Source: Candidatus Kaistia colombiensis
Lineage (GTDB): Bacteria; Pseudomonadota; Alphaproteobacteria; Rhizobiales; Kaistiaceae
Length of the DNA stretch: 64,000 nt
Direction of reading: 5' to 3'
Assembly: GCA_029203105.1 (NCBI GenBank)
Contig: CP119318.1
Coordinates: 3,486,501 to 3,550,500 of the forward strand
Below, one piece after another: positions 53,452 to 61,978 of the stretch (position 1 is the stretch's first letter; each line of letters starts with the position of its first letter). The notes under the pieces were generated by a model. The model had not been told where the DNA came from. It searched no databases and saw only the letters and a program-made list of their open reading frames with translations. The position numbers and the translations under genes were made by a program.

Positions 53452-55773
53452 CTAGTTTCCGTGCAGTGCCGCCCAGACCCGTTCCGGCGTCGCCGGCATG
53501 TCGATGTGGGTGATGCCGCTGGCGCGTGCCAGCGCGTCGACGACGGCGTTCATCACCGCCGGCGTCGCGCCGATGGTGCCCGCCTCGCCCGCGCCCTTGA
53601 TGCCCATCGCATTGGTGGTCGACGGCACGTTGTGGGTGGCGAAGCGGAGGTTCGGCAGGTGATCCGCCCTCGGCACGCAATAATCGAGGAAGGTCGCGGT
53701 CAGGAGCTGGCCGTCGCTGTCATGGACGGTGCGTTCGTACAGCGCCTGGCCGATGCCCTGCACGACGCCGCCATGCAGCTGGCCCGCCAGCAGGATCGGG
53801 TTCACCGTCACGCCGAAATCATCGCAGATCGAGAAATCCACCACCTGAACCACGCCCGTGTCCGGATCGATTTCGACCTCGGCAATATGCGTGCCGTTCG
53901 GATAGGTGCATTCGTCCTGCACGAACTCGCCGACCGCCGTCAGCAGCGCCGGATTTTTCGCGCGCTTGGCGATCTCGGCGAGCGCGATCGCCTGGTCGGT
54001 ACCGGCGACACGGATGACGCCGTCCGCCACCTCGAGGTCCTCGATGCCGGCCTCGAGCTCGTCCGAGGTGATCTCCTTCAATTGCCGCACCAGCTTAACC
54101 GAAGCGCGGTCGACGGAAACCGCGCCGAGCGGGATCGAGCGCGAGCCGCCGGTGCCCTCGCCGGTCGGCACCTTGTCGGTGTCGCCCTGGATGACGATGA
54201 TCCGATCCATCTCGACGCCGAGATGCGCGGCGATGAACTGCGAATAGGCGGTGCCGTGGCCCTGCCCGTTCGTCTGCGTGCCGATCAAAAGCGTCAGCGT
54301 GCCGTCGCCGTTCAGCGTCACCGTCGCCGGCTCGGAGCCCGGAAAGGCGCAAGCCTCGACATAGGTGGCGATGCCGAAGCCGCGCAGCTTGCCGCCCCGC
54401 TTCGACGCCTCGGCACGGGCCGGAAAGCCGGCATAGTCCATGATCGCCAGATCGCGGTCGAGATGGCCGGCGAAGTCGCCGGTGTCGTATCGGCGGCCGC
54501 CCTGGGTCAGATAGGGCAGCTGGTCGGGCCGGATGAAGTTGCGCTTGCGGATCTCGACCGGGCCCAGCTCCGTCTCGCGGCCGCAGAGATCGACCAGCCG
54601 CTCGATCAGATAGGCCGCCTCCGGCCGCCCCGCCCCGCGATAGGCATCGGTCGGCGTCGTCGTCGTCAGGATGCCGCGCACGGTCACGTCCATGGCCGGG
54701 ATGTCATAGAGACCGGTCGACATGGTGACGCCGCCGACGGCGATGTCGGCGCCATATTGCGAGATATAGGCGCCGAGATTGGACAGGAGGTCGATCCGGA
54801 GCGCCAGGAACCGGCCCTCGGCGTCGAGCGCCATTTCCGCGGCCGTGACGTTGTCGCGGCCATGCGCGTCGATCTGGAAGTGCTCCGCCCGCTCCTGGAT
54901 CCATTTGACCGGCCGCCCCAACTTTTGGGCAACCAGCGCGGCGAGCGGATATTCGTGATAGACGAAGGACTTGGTGCCAAATCCTCCACCAACGTCCGGC
55001 GTCACGACGCGAATGCGCTTCGGATCGATGCCGAGAATGTCCTCGGCGATGATGTCGCGCATCTTGTGGCGGCCCTGCGTGCCGAGCGTCAGCGTGAAGC
55101 GCTCGGTCGCCGGGTCGTATTCGGCCACCACGCCGCGCGTCTCCATGTAGTTGGCGACGAGCCGCTGGTTCACCACCTCGATGCGGACCACGCGGGCCGC
55201 CCGTCGGAAGGCCGCGTCGGTGGCGTCCTTGCTGCCGCGATGGTGGGTGAAGGCGACATTGGTGCCGAATTCGGGATAGACCAGCGGCGCGTCGGCGGCC
55301 GCCGCCTCCCTGGCGTCGGTGACCGTCGGCAGCGTGTCATAGTCGATGTCGACCAATTCCGCCGCCGCCTGCGCCGCCTCGAGGGTATCAGCGACAACGA
55401 AGGCGATCGGGTCCCCGACATGGCGCGCGATATCGGCGACGAGCAGCGGCCGGCGCGGAATGTGCCGCTCGGTGCCGGCAACGATCGATGGAAACTCCTT
55501 CGGCGGCGGCCCCGCATAGCGGGCGACGTCGGCCCCGCTCAGGACCAGGCTGACGCCGGGCGCGGCGCGAGCCGCTTCCAGCCCATTGACGGTGATGCGG
55601 GCATGCGCCATGGCCGAGCGCACGACGAAGGCGTGCAGTGTGCCCGCGGGCGTATAATCGTCGGTGAAATGACCACGCCCCAGGATCAGCGCCGGATCTT
55701 CCTTGCGCCGGACCGCCGCTCCCATGCCGAACTTTCGGGGCGCAGCGTCTCGAATGGCCGAGGGCTCGTTCAT
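53452..55773 (-). CDS. CoxL-like molybdopterin-binding large subunit (xanthine dehydrogenase family, form II)
   Basis: This 773-residue protein is the large, Mo-cofactor-binding subunit of an aerobic hydroxylase. Visible motifs are the N-terminal KFGMGAAVRRKEDPALILGR, VTPDVGGGFGTKSFVYHEY, the loop AYRGAGRPEAAYL at about 377-389, and the catalytic glutamate in MGIKGAGEAGTIGATPAVMN. AYRGAGR marks form II; true CO dehydrogenases (form I) have AYRCSFR, so CO oxidation is not supported. The ATG at 55773 is preferred; 55833 is possible. The usual FAD-binding and 2Fe-2S subunits are not next to it, so its partners must be elsewhere or missing. Confidence 0.88.
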   Translation of the reverse strand: MNEPSAIRDAAPRKFGMGAAVRRKEDPALILGRGHFTDDYTPAGTLHAFVVRSAMAHARITVNGLEAARAAPGVSLVLSGADVARYAGPPPKEFPSIVAGTERHIPRRPLLVADIARHVGDPIAFVVADTLEAAQAAAELVDIDYDTLPTVTDAREAAAADAPLVYPEFGTNVAFTHHRGSKDATDAAFRRAARVVRIEVVNQRLVANYMETRGVVAEYDPATERFTLTLGTQGRHKMRDIIAEDILGIDPKRIRVVTPDVGGGFGTKSFVYHEYPLAALVAQKLGRPVKWIQERAEHFQIDAHGRDNVTAAEMALDAEGRFLALRIDLLSNLGAYISQYGADIAVGGVTMSTGLYDIPAMDVTVRGILTTTTPTDAYRGAGRPEAAYLIERLVDLCGRETELGPVEIRKRNFIRPDQLPYLTQGGRRYDTGDFAGHLDRDLAIMDYAGFPARAEASKRGGKLRGFGIATYVEACAFPGSEPATVTLNGDGTLTLLIGTQTNGQGHGTAYSQFIAAHLGVEMDRIIVIQGDTDKVPTGEGTGGSRSIPLGAVSVDRASVKLVRQLKEITSDELEAGIEDLEVADGVIRVAGTDQAIALAEIAKRAKNPALLTAVGEFVQDECTYPNGTHIAEVEIDPDTGVVQVVDFSICDDFGVTVNPILLAGQLHGGVVQGIGQALYERTVHDSDGQLLTATFLDYCVPRADHLPNLRFATHNVPSTTNAMGIKGAGEAGTIGATPAVMNAVVDALARASGITHIDMPATPERVWAALHGN

Positions 55774-55996
55774 GTCGATCCGACCCGCCGCGGGCCGCCT
55801 CCTCGATCGATCCGCCTGAGATGATTCGATCATAGGACCCGCTCGCGGCGAGGTGCAACCGCGTTGTGCCCGGCAGCGGCGCATTTCCGGCCGCGAGAAC
55901 AGCCGTTGCAGCCCGTCATGCGCGCAACGCCTTTTCGCCGCCGGAATCGCGTGTTAAGCACCCAATCGGCGGTGCAGAGGTCATCATCGGAATCCC

Positions 55997-56419
55997 ATGA
56001 CACGTTTCATTTCACGACGCAGCGGTCCGGCCCTTGTCGCGGCCGCCCTGGCCTCTCTCTTCGTCGGCACGCCGGCCCACGCGGAGCGGATCACGAATCC
56101 GGTCGCCGAGTTCGCCGGCCTCGACAAGATCACCGGCCGCATCATCACCTTCGACGTCTATATGGACGAGACGGTGCAGTTCGGTGCGCTGCAGGTGACG
56201 CCGCGGGTCTGCTATTCGCGCCCGCCGACCGAGCCGCCGCAGACCGATTCCTTCGTCGAGGTCGACGAGATCACGCTGAACCGCAAGGTGCGCCGGATCT
56301 TCACCGGCTGGATGTTCGCCGACAGTCCCGGCCTGCATGCCGTGGACCACGCCGTCTATGACGTCTGGCTCGCCAACTGCAAGACCTCGTCGACCGTGGC
56401 GCGGCCGTCCAAGCCATAG
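55997..56419 (+). CDS. DUF2155 secreted protein
   Basis: This 140-residue periplasmic protein belongs to DUF2155, found across alphaproteobacteria beside aat and accC. It has a signal peptide (GPALVAAALASLFVGTPAHA) and the conserved AEFAGLDKITGRIITFDVYM, RVCYSRPPTEPPQTDSFVEV and IFTGWMFADSPGLHAVDHAV text, with two cysteines. The function is unknown. Its 3' end overlaps aat on the other strand by 64 bases. Confidence 0.9.
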   Translation: MTRFISRRSGPALVAAALASLFVGTPAHAERITNPVAEFAGLDKITGRIITFDVYMDETVQFGALQVTPRVCYSRPPTEPPQTDSFVEVDEITLNRKVRRIFTGWMFADSPGLHAVDHAVYDVWLANCKTSSTVARPSKP

Positions 56420-57033
56420 AATTCGCCGTCGCTTTCGAGCGCGGCCTCCAGGCGGCGATGATATTCGGGTCGCTCGACTTCGATCGCGCCGAACTGCGAC
56501 AGGTGCTCGGTCGTGAACTGGGCATCGAGCAGCGTGAAGCCGCCCGCCTTCAACCGCGCCACCAGATAGACGAGCGCAATCTTCGATGCGTCGCGGGCGT
56601 GGCTGAACATGCTCTCTCCGAAGAAGGCTCCGCGCAGCCGGACGCCATAGAGCCCGCCGACCAGCTTGCCGTCCTGCCAGGCCTCGACCGTGTGGCAATA
56701 TCCGAGCGCGAACAGCTCGTGATAGAGCGTGCGGATGCGCTGGTTGATCCAGGTCTTGTCGCGATAGGGCGTATCCGCCTGGCCGGCACAGCCGGCGATC
56801 ACGCCGTCAAAATCCGAATCGATGCGGATCTCGTAGGGCTGGTGACGCATGGTGCGCGCCAGCCGGCGCGGGACGTGAAACGTCTCGAGCGGGAAGATGC
56901 CGCGGCTTTCGGGTTCGATCCAGTAGAGGCCGGGATCCTCGGCCGAGTCGGACATCGGAAAGATGCCGGACGCATACGCCTTCAGCAGGATCTGCGGCGT
57001 TATTTCGGGGAATCGATCTGACCTGCGCGCCAT
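56356..57033 (-). CDS. aat: Leucyl/phenylalanyl-tRNA-protein transferase
   Basis: Aat adds Leu or Phe to proteins with N-terminal Lys or Arg, marking them for ClpAP. The 225-residue protein has the signature text ILLKAYASGIFPMSDSAEDP, then YWIEPESRGIFPLETFHVPR and GLYGVRLRGAFFGESMFSHA. The ATG at 57033 is one codon after a GTG that could also start it. It follows accC on the same strand and converges on the DUF2155 gene, the usual neighbours. Confidence 0.94.
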   Translation of the reverse strand: MARRSDRFPEITPQILLKAYASGIFPMSDSAEDPGLYWIEPESRGIFPLETFHVPRRLARTMRHQPYEIRIDSDFDGVIAGCAGQADTPYRDKTWINQRIRTLYHELFALGYCHTVEAWQDGKLVGGLYGVRLRGAFFGESMFSHARDASKIALVYLVARLKAGGFTLLDAQFTTEHLSQFGAIEVERPEYHRRLEAALESDGEFYGLDGRATVDEVLQLASQTS

Positions 57034-57133
57034 CACGCAACACCGAGATCACGTTTCAGCCGAGCCGCCCCTGACGCGGATCTTCCCGTACTGGCTGACA
57101 GAATCCCCTGCATCATGCCCCCTCCTCGGAAGA

Positions 57134-57161
57134 GCATGGGAACATTGTCATGTTCCCATGC
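57134..57161. repeat. Perfect 11-bp inverted repeat between accC and aat
   Basis: GCATGGGAACA (57134-57144) and TGTTCCCATGC (57151-57161) flank a TTGTCA loop. It lies 29 bases beyond the accC stop and about 100 bases before the aat ATG. No T-run follows, so it may be an RNA-processing or attenuation stem or an operator. Confidence 0.65.
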
Positions 57162-57189
57162 CGCCTCAAAGGGGGATGTCACAGTGGAC

Positions 57190-58533
57190 TTAATGGTCCA
57201 CAGCCAGCTTCTTTTCCAGCCAATGGATGTCATAGCGGCCATCGGCGATGTCCTGGTCGTCCACCAACTGGCGGAAGAGCGGGATCGTCGTGTGGATGCC
57301 GTCGACGACGAACTCGTCGAGCGCGCGCCGGAGCCGCATCATGCACTCGACGCGGTTGCGTCCATGCACGATCAGCTTGCCGATCAGGCTGTCGTAATAG
57401 GGCGGGATCTTGTAGCCCTGATAGACGCCGGAATCGACACGCACGCCGAGGCCGCCCGGCGGATGGTAATAGGTGATCTTGCCCGGCGACGGCGCGAAGG
57501 TGCGCGGATCCTCGGCGTTGATGCGGCATTCGATGGCATGGCCCTCGAACGTCACGTCTTCCTGCCGGAAGGAAAGGCCGCTGCCGGCGGCGATGCGGAT
57601 CTGCTCGTTGACGAGGTCGATGCCGGTGACGGCCTCCGTTACCGGATGCTCCACCTGCAGACGCGTGTTCATCTCGATGAAATAGAACTCGCCGTCCTCG
57701 TACAGGAACTCGATCGTGCCGGCGCCGGAATAGCCGAGATCGGCGACCGCCTTGGCGCAGATGGCGCCGATCCTGTCGCGCTCTTCGGCGTTCAGGGCCG
57801 GCGAACCCGCCTCTTCCCAGACCTTCTGGTGGCGGCGCTGCAGCGAGCAGTCGCGCTCGCCCAGATGCACGGCATAGCCCTTGCCGTCACCGAGAACCTG
57901 GATCTCGATGTGGCGCGGCTTTTCCAGGTACTTTTCCATGTAGACGGCGTCGTCGCCGAAGGCGGCCTTAGCCTCGGAGCGCGCGGTCTGGAAGGCGATG
58001 ACGACATCGGCCTCGGAACGAGCGACCTTCATGCCGCGGCCACCGCCACCGGACGATGCCTTGATCAGCACCGGATAGCCGATCTTAGCGCCGTTGCGGA
58101 GCGCGTCCGCCTCGTCCTTGAGCGCGCCGTCCGAACCGGGAACGACGGGAATGCCGAGCCGCTGCGCCGTGCGCTTCGCCTCGATCTTGTCGCCCATGAT
58201 GCGGATGTGCTCGGACTTCGGTCCGATGAACGTCAGGTTGTGCGCTTCGAGGATCTCGGCGAAGCGCGCGTTTTCCGACAGGAAGCCATAGCCGGGATGG
58301 ATGGCGTCGGCGCCCGTGATCTCGCAGGCGGCGAGCAGCGAGGGAATGTTCAGATAGCTGTCGCGCGCGGGCGGCGGGCCGATGCAGACGCTCTCGTCAG
58401 CGAGGCGGACATGCATGGCATCGGCGTCGGCCGTGGAATGCGCAGCGACCGTCTGAATCCCAAGCTCCTTGCAGGCGCGCAGGATGCGGAGGGCAATTTC
58501 ACCGCGATTGGCAATCAGGATCTTGTTGAACAT
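57190..58533 (-). CDS. accC: Acetyl-CoA carboxylase, biotin carboxylase subunit
   Basis: AccC carboxylates the biotin of AccB with bicarbonate and ATP, the first half of the acetyl-CoA carboxylase reaction. The start at 58533 (MFNKILIANRGEIALRILR) gives 447 residues, the common length; an ATG at 58551 that overlaps the accB stop is also possible and would add six residues. Motifs are KASSGGGGRGMKVARSEAD, HLGERDCSLQRRHQKVWEE and MNTRLQVEHPVTEAVTGIDL. It directly follows accB. Confidence 0.96.
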   Translation of the reverse strand: MFNKILIANRGEIALRILRACKELGIQTVAAHSTADADAMHVRLADESVCIGPPPARDSYLNIPSLLAACEITGADAIHPGYGFLSENARFAEILEAHNLTFIGPKSEHIRIMGDKIEAKRTAQRLGIPVVPGSDGALKDEADALRNGAKIGYPVLIKASSGGGGRGMKVARSEADVVIAFQTARSEAKAAFGDDAVYMEKYLEKPRHIEIQVLGDGKGYAVHLGERDCSLQRRHQKVWEEAGSPALNAEERDRIGAICAKAVADLGYSGAGTIEFLYEDGEFYFIEMNTRLQVEHPVTEAVTGIDLVNEQIRIAAGSGLSFRQEDVTFEGHAIECRINAEDPRTFAPSPGKITYYHPPGGLGVRVDSGVYQGYKIPPYYDSLIGKLIVHGRNRVECMMRLRRALDEFVVDGIHTTIPLFRQLVDDQDIADGRYDIHWLEKKLAVDH

Positions 58534-58547
58534 CGGCACCACGACGC

Positions 58548-59012
58548 TCATTCGATGATCAGGAGCGGTTCGCCATACTCAACCGGCTGGCCGTCCTCGA
58601 CCATGATGGCCTTGACGACGCCGGAACGCGGCGCCGGGATCTGGTTCATCGTCTTCATTGCTTCGACGATCAGAAGCGTCTGGCCTTCGCGGACCGTGTC
58701 GCCGATCTCGATGAAGGTCTTGGCGCCCGGCTCGGGCGAGCGGTAGGCGGTGCCGACCATGGGCGACGGGACGACGCCGGGATGGCCGGCGAGGCTGACT
58801 TCAGCCGGGACCGCGGCTGCGACCGGCGCTGCTGCCATGGCAGCCACTGGAGCGGCCACCTGGTAAGCGGCGGGAGCGACGGTGACGTTGCGCGCGACGC
58901 GGATCCGAAGATCCTCGTGCTCGACTTCGATCTCGGTGAGATCCGTCTCCGTCAGCAGCAGCGCCAGCTGCCGGATCAGGTCCTGATCGATCGTCGAATT
59001 TTTGCTCGTCAT
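58548..59012 (-). CDS. accB: Acetyl-CoA carboxylase biotin carboxyl carrier protein
   Basis: AccB carries biotin between the two half-reactions of acetyl-CoA carboxylase. The 154-residue protein has an N-terminal helical region (DQDLIRQLALLLTETDLTE), an Ala/Pro-rich linker, and the biotinyl domain with the acceptor lysine K120 in VEAMKTMNQIPAPRSGVVKA. It lies 34 bases after aroQ and joins accC, so the order is aroQ-accB-accC. Confidence 0.96.
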   Translation of the reverse strand: MTSKNSTIDQDLIRQLALLLTETDLTEIEVEHEDLRIRVARNVTVAPAAYQVAAPVAAMAAAPVAAAVPAEVSLAGHPGVVPSPMVGTAYRSPEPGAKTFIEIGDTVREGQTLLIVEAMKTMNQIPAPRSGVVKAIMVEDGQPVEYGEPLLIIE

Positions 59013-59046
59013 GCCCTTTGTTCTTTCATGGTCCGTTTCTCCTGGT

Positions 59047-59484
59047 TCACTCGACGAGCGGCTGCAGCGCTTGAAGCGCCAGCCCGTAGCCCGCGGCTCC
59101 GAAACCGCAGATCACGCCGGCGGCAACAGGGGAAACATAGGAATGATGCCGGAAATCTTCGCGCGCGAAGACATTGGAAAGATGCAGCTCGATCGTGGGA
59201 AGCCCGACGGCGCGGATGGCGTCGTGCAGAGCGATCGACGTATGCGTGTAAGCGCCGGGATTGATCACGATGCCCCGGAACCGCCCGAGCGCCTCGTGGA
59301 TCCAATCGATCAGCATGCCCTCATGGTTGGATTGGCGAAAATCGACCGCCATGCCCAGCCGCTCGCCAGCAGCCTTGGTATCCGCCTCGATTTCACCCAG
59401 CGTCTTGGAGCCGTAGACACCAGGCTCCCGCTTGCCGAGCATGTTGAGGTTGGGACCGTTGAGAACGAGAATTGCGACTGTCAT
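59047..59484 (-). CDS. aroQ: 3-dehydroquinate dehydratase, type II
   Basis: AroQ converts 3-dehydroquinate to 3-dehydroshikimate in the shikimate route. The start at 59484 gives the usual 145 residues (MTVAILVLNGPNLNMLGKRE). Key residues lie in LNMLGKREPGVYG (catalytic tyrosine), INPGAYTHTSIALHDAI (histidine region) and IELHLSNVFAREDFRHHSYV. It opens the aroQ-accB-accC operon, a pairing seen in many alphaproteobacteria. Confidence 0.95.
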   Translation of the reverse strand: MTVAILVLNGPNLNMLGKREPGVYGSKTLGEIEADTKAAGERLGMAVDFRQSNHEGMLIDWIHEALGRFRGIVINPGAYTHTSIALHDAIRAVGLPTIELHLSNVFAREDFRHHSYVSPVAAGVICGFGAAGYGLALQALQPLVE

Positions 59485-59540
59485 CGATGATTTTCTACCG
59501 AGAGCCACGCAAGGACGGACCCTTGCGGCGAGGTTGGCAG

Positions 59541-59569
59541 GTTATAGGGGGTCGAGGAATAAAGGAAAA
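59541..59569 (-). promoter_or_regulatory. Possible aroQ-accBC promoter
   Basis: On the minus strand TATAAC (59541-59546) is a strong -10 box. TTTTCC (59564-59569), 17 bases upstream, is a weak -35. The leader would be about 50 bases. Confidence 0.42.
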
Positions 59570-59621
59570 GCCCCGAAGCTGCCGCCCCGGGAATCCTGTC
59601 CCATGAATCTTGACCAGCCGG

Positions 59622-60380
59622 TCAGCACGTCACCGAGCCGCAGGCACGCACGGATTTGATCTTCTCCTTCAGCGCATCATAGCCGACCGCGCCGACCACC
59701 ACGTCGTTCTGCAGGACATAGGACGGCGTGCCGTTGATCCCGAGAGCCTGTGCCAGACCGTAGGATTCGTTGATGGTGGCAGCGACTTCCGGATCCTTGA
59801 GGTGCGCCTGGATTGCGGCCTTGTCGAGACCGATATCGGCGGCTACGACGAGCGCCCGCGCGCCATCGACCGCGCCGCGGCTCATCAGCAGCTCGTCGTA
59901 GAAGGCCTTGTACTTCTCCGGCGCGAGCTTGTTGACGGCGATCGCCACCTGGGCGGCCTCTTCCGAGCCCTGCCCCAGAACCGGGAACTCCTTCAGGATG
60001 ACGCGCAGGCCCTTGTCCTCGTCGAGCAGCTTCTGCATGTCGGCATGGGCGCGCTTGCAGTAGCCGCAGTTGTAATCGAAGAACTCGACCAGGGTGACGT
60101 CGCCCTTCGGGTTGCCCAGCACGACATGGCGCGGCGAATTGAACAGCTGGTCGGCATATTTGGCGACGCCGCTCTTGCGAGCCTCGGCCTCCGCCACCTG
60201 CTCCTTGCGCTGGAGTTCCTCCATCGCGTCCCGGATGACTTCCGGGTTCTTCATCAGATAGTCCTTCACCAGATCGCCGATCTCGGCCTGCTGGCTCTCG
60301 GAGAAGCTGGCGGCCTGAACCGGCACGGCGGCGGTCAGGGCAATCGCGGCGAAGGCCGCTGCGAAGAAGTGTCTCGACAT
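59622..60380 (-). CDS. DsbA-family thiol-disulfide protein (Com1/ScsC type)
   Basis: This 252-residue periplasmic thioredoxin-fold protein forms or shuffles disulfides. The signal peptide is HFFAAAFAAIALTAAVPVQA. A helical N-terminal arm (LVKDYLMKNPEVIRDAMEEL) resembles the oligomerising arm of ScsC-type proteins. The active site is FDYNCGYCKRAH (C105, C108), and the cis-proline is in INGTPSYVL. The C-terminal end has an extra cysteine pair (ACGSVTC). It follows the M48 protease gene closely (61 bases) on the same strand. Confidence 0.88.
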   Translation of the reverse strand: MSRHFFAAAFAAIALTAAVPVQAASFSESQQAEIGDLVKDYLMKNPEVIRDAMEELQRKEQVAEAEARKSGVAKYADQLFNSPRHVVLGNPKGDVTLVEFFDYNCGYCKRAHADMQKLLDEDKGLRVILKEFPVLGQGSEEAAQVAIAVNKLAPEKYKAFYDELLMSRGAVDGARALVVAADIGLDKAAIQAHLKDPEVAATINESYGLAQALGINGTPSYVLQNDVVVGAVGYDALKEKIKSVRACGSVTC

Positions 60381-60441
60381 TGCAATCACCTGTTTGCGTC
60401 CGGTTTGCGGATCGCCCGAAGCGATCGGCAGGTTGAACGGA

Positions 60442-61830
60442 TCAATTGGTCTTCGAAGACGGTGTATAAGACAGAATGTCGTCGGCACGAAGCCAGGCCG
60501 GCGATCCCGTCTTGAATTGAGGCTGCACGCGCTTGGCGCGAGACTTGGCTTCCCGGAACTTGCCCTCGGCGAATTCACCCTGCGCGGTGGCGAGGTCGGC
60601 CATGGCGATGTCGCCCCTGAGCGCATAGGCGCGCGCCAGGCTGCGATGACCGATCGGCATGTCCGGATCCGTCTGCAGGCCGATGGTCAGGTTCTTCACC
60701 GCCTCGTCGACCGACTTCGGATCGCCGACCTCGACCAGGGCCTGGCCCAGCATGATGCGCAGCAGGCCGGAGCGCGGTGCCGCCGCCACGGCCTTGCGCA
60801 GCGGCGCGACGGCTTCCTTTGCGCGGCCGGATTCCAGCAGCACCTGGCCCTGCAGCTCGTAGAAATAGGGAAAGTTCGGCCGCGACTTGATCAGCGCGCC
60901 GACCTGGTCGATGGCGTTGCGGGAATTGCCGGTGCGATAGGCGAGAATGGCGCGCGCATAGCGCGCCGACATCGAGGTGTCGCTCGGCGGATAGCGCCGC
61001 ATCACCAGCGTCGGATCCTCGGAGAAGGCGGAAAGTTTGGCGCGGACCATGTCGTGGCGCGCCTGCAGTTCCGGCGAATCCTTGGTGTTGTAGAACTTGC
61101 TCTTCTTCGCCGCGTTCTCGATCAGGTCGATGCGCTCGCTCGGCATCGGGTGGCTCTGGAGATAGGGATTGGCGCCCTGGCTGGAGAACAGCGTGTTGTC
61201 GGCGAAGCGCTGGAAGGTCGTGATCATGCCCTTGGCCGATTGGCCGCTCTTGTCGAGATAGGTGAGCGCCAGACGATCCGCGGCCATCTCCTCCGAGCGC
61301 TGATAGGCGAGCAGGCCGCGCCGGATCACTTCGCTCGATCCCATGGCGATACCGCCGCCGGCGCGTGCCGCGTCACCCGAGCCCGACGCGGCGCCGGCAA
61401 TGGCGGCGCCCATGCCGACGACACTGCCGATCATAGCCATCGTCTTGGCGGTCTCGAGCTGCTGGCGCAACTGGATCTGGTGGTTACCCGCGAGGTGCCC
61501 GGTCTCATGCGCGAGCACGCCGATCAGCTCGTTCGGCGTTTTCGAATCGATGATCGCGCCGGTGTTGACGAAGATCTTCTCGCCCGAGGCGACGAAGGCG
61601 TTGAAGGACGGATTGTTGACCAGATAGAGCTCGACCGACGACGCGCGCAGGCCGGCCGCCTTGAAGATCGGCCGCAGATAGTCCTGGATCAGCGCCTCGG
61701 TTTCCGCGTCGCGTACCAGCGCCGGGCGCGATTGGGCCTGGACCCGCTCGACCGGCAGCCCCCCCAGCATGGCGATGCCGATCACCGCGCCCAGAAGCCC
61801 CCGCGCCACGCGCTGCACTGAAATCGTCAC
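60442..61830 (-). CDS. M48 metalloprotease with TPR repeats (BepA-like)
   Basis: This 462-residue periplasmic zinc protease resembles BepA/YfgC, which helps assemble or degrade outer-membrane proteins. It starts at a GTG (61830) six bases after a strong GGAGGAGGGG. It has a signal peptide (GLLGAVIGIAMLGGLPVERV, cut after QAQ) and the zinc site HETGH at 108-112, with the third ligand in SEEMAADRLALTYL. The C-terminal 150 residues are TPR-like (ILAYRTGNSRNAIDQVGALI, VLLESGRAKEAVAPLRKAVA). It is divergent from the aminotransferase gene. Confidence 0.88.
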   Translation of the reverse strand: MTISVQRVARGLLGAVIGIAMLGGLPVERVQAQSRPALVRDAETEALIQDYLRPIFKAAGLRASSVELYLVNNPSFNAFVASGEKIFVNTGAIIDSKTPNELIGVLAHETGHLAGNHQIQLRQQLETAKTMAMIGSVVGMGAAIAGAASGSGDAARAGGGIAMGSSEVIRRGLLAYQRSEEMAADRLALTYLDKSGQSAKGMITTFQRFADNTLFSSQGANPYLQSHPMPSERIDLIENAAKKSKFYNTKDSPELQARHDMVRAKLSAFSEDPTLVMRRYPPSDTSMSARYARAILAYRTGNSRNAIDQVGALIKSRPNFPYFYELQGQVLLESGRAKEAVAPLRKAVAAAPRSGLLRIMLGQALVEVGDPKSVDEAVKNLTIGLQTDPDMPIGHRSLARAYALRGDIAMADLATAQGEFAEGKFREAKSRAKRVQPQFKTGSPAWLRADDILSYTPSSKTN

Positions 61831-61978
61831 GAAACGCCCCTCCTCCAGCCTTTCCCTCGCGGCCGGCGAATTGTATGAAGCCGCCTCGCGCTCGCGCCAG
61901 ACGGCATCCCCCTTGGACGGATGCGCAGAAAATGGGGCGATAGCAAGACTTTTAATCCTGCGGACGGAGCCACTTGCC

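Noticed and set aside
53452..55773. Carbon monoxide dehydrogenase large subunit
   Set aside because: The active-site loop is AYRGAGR (form II), not the cysteine-containing form I loop, and partner genes are missing.
53461..55824. Long open frame on the plus strand opposite the CoxL-like gene
   Set aside because: It is the GC-rich antisense shadow of a well-conserved minus-strand gene; its composition (Arg, Gly and His rich) has no domain.
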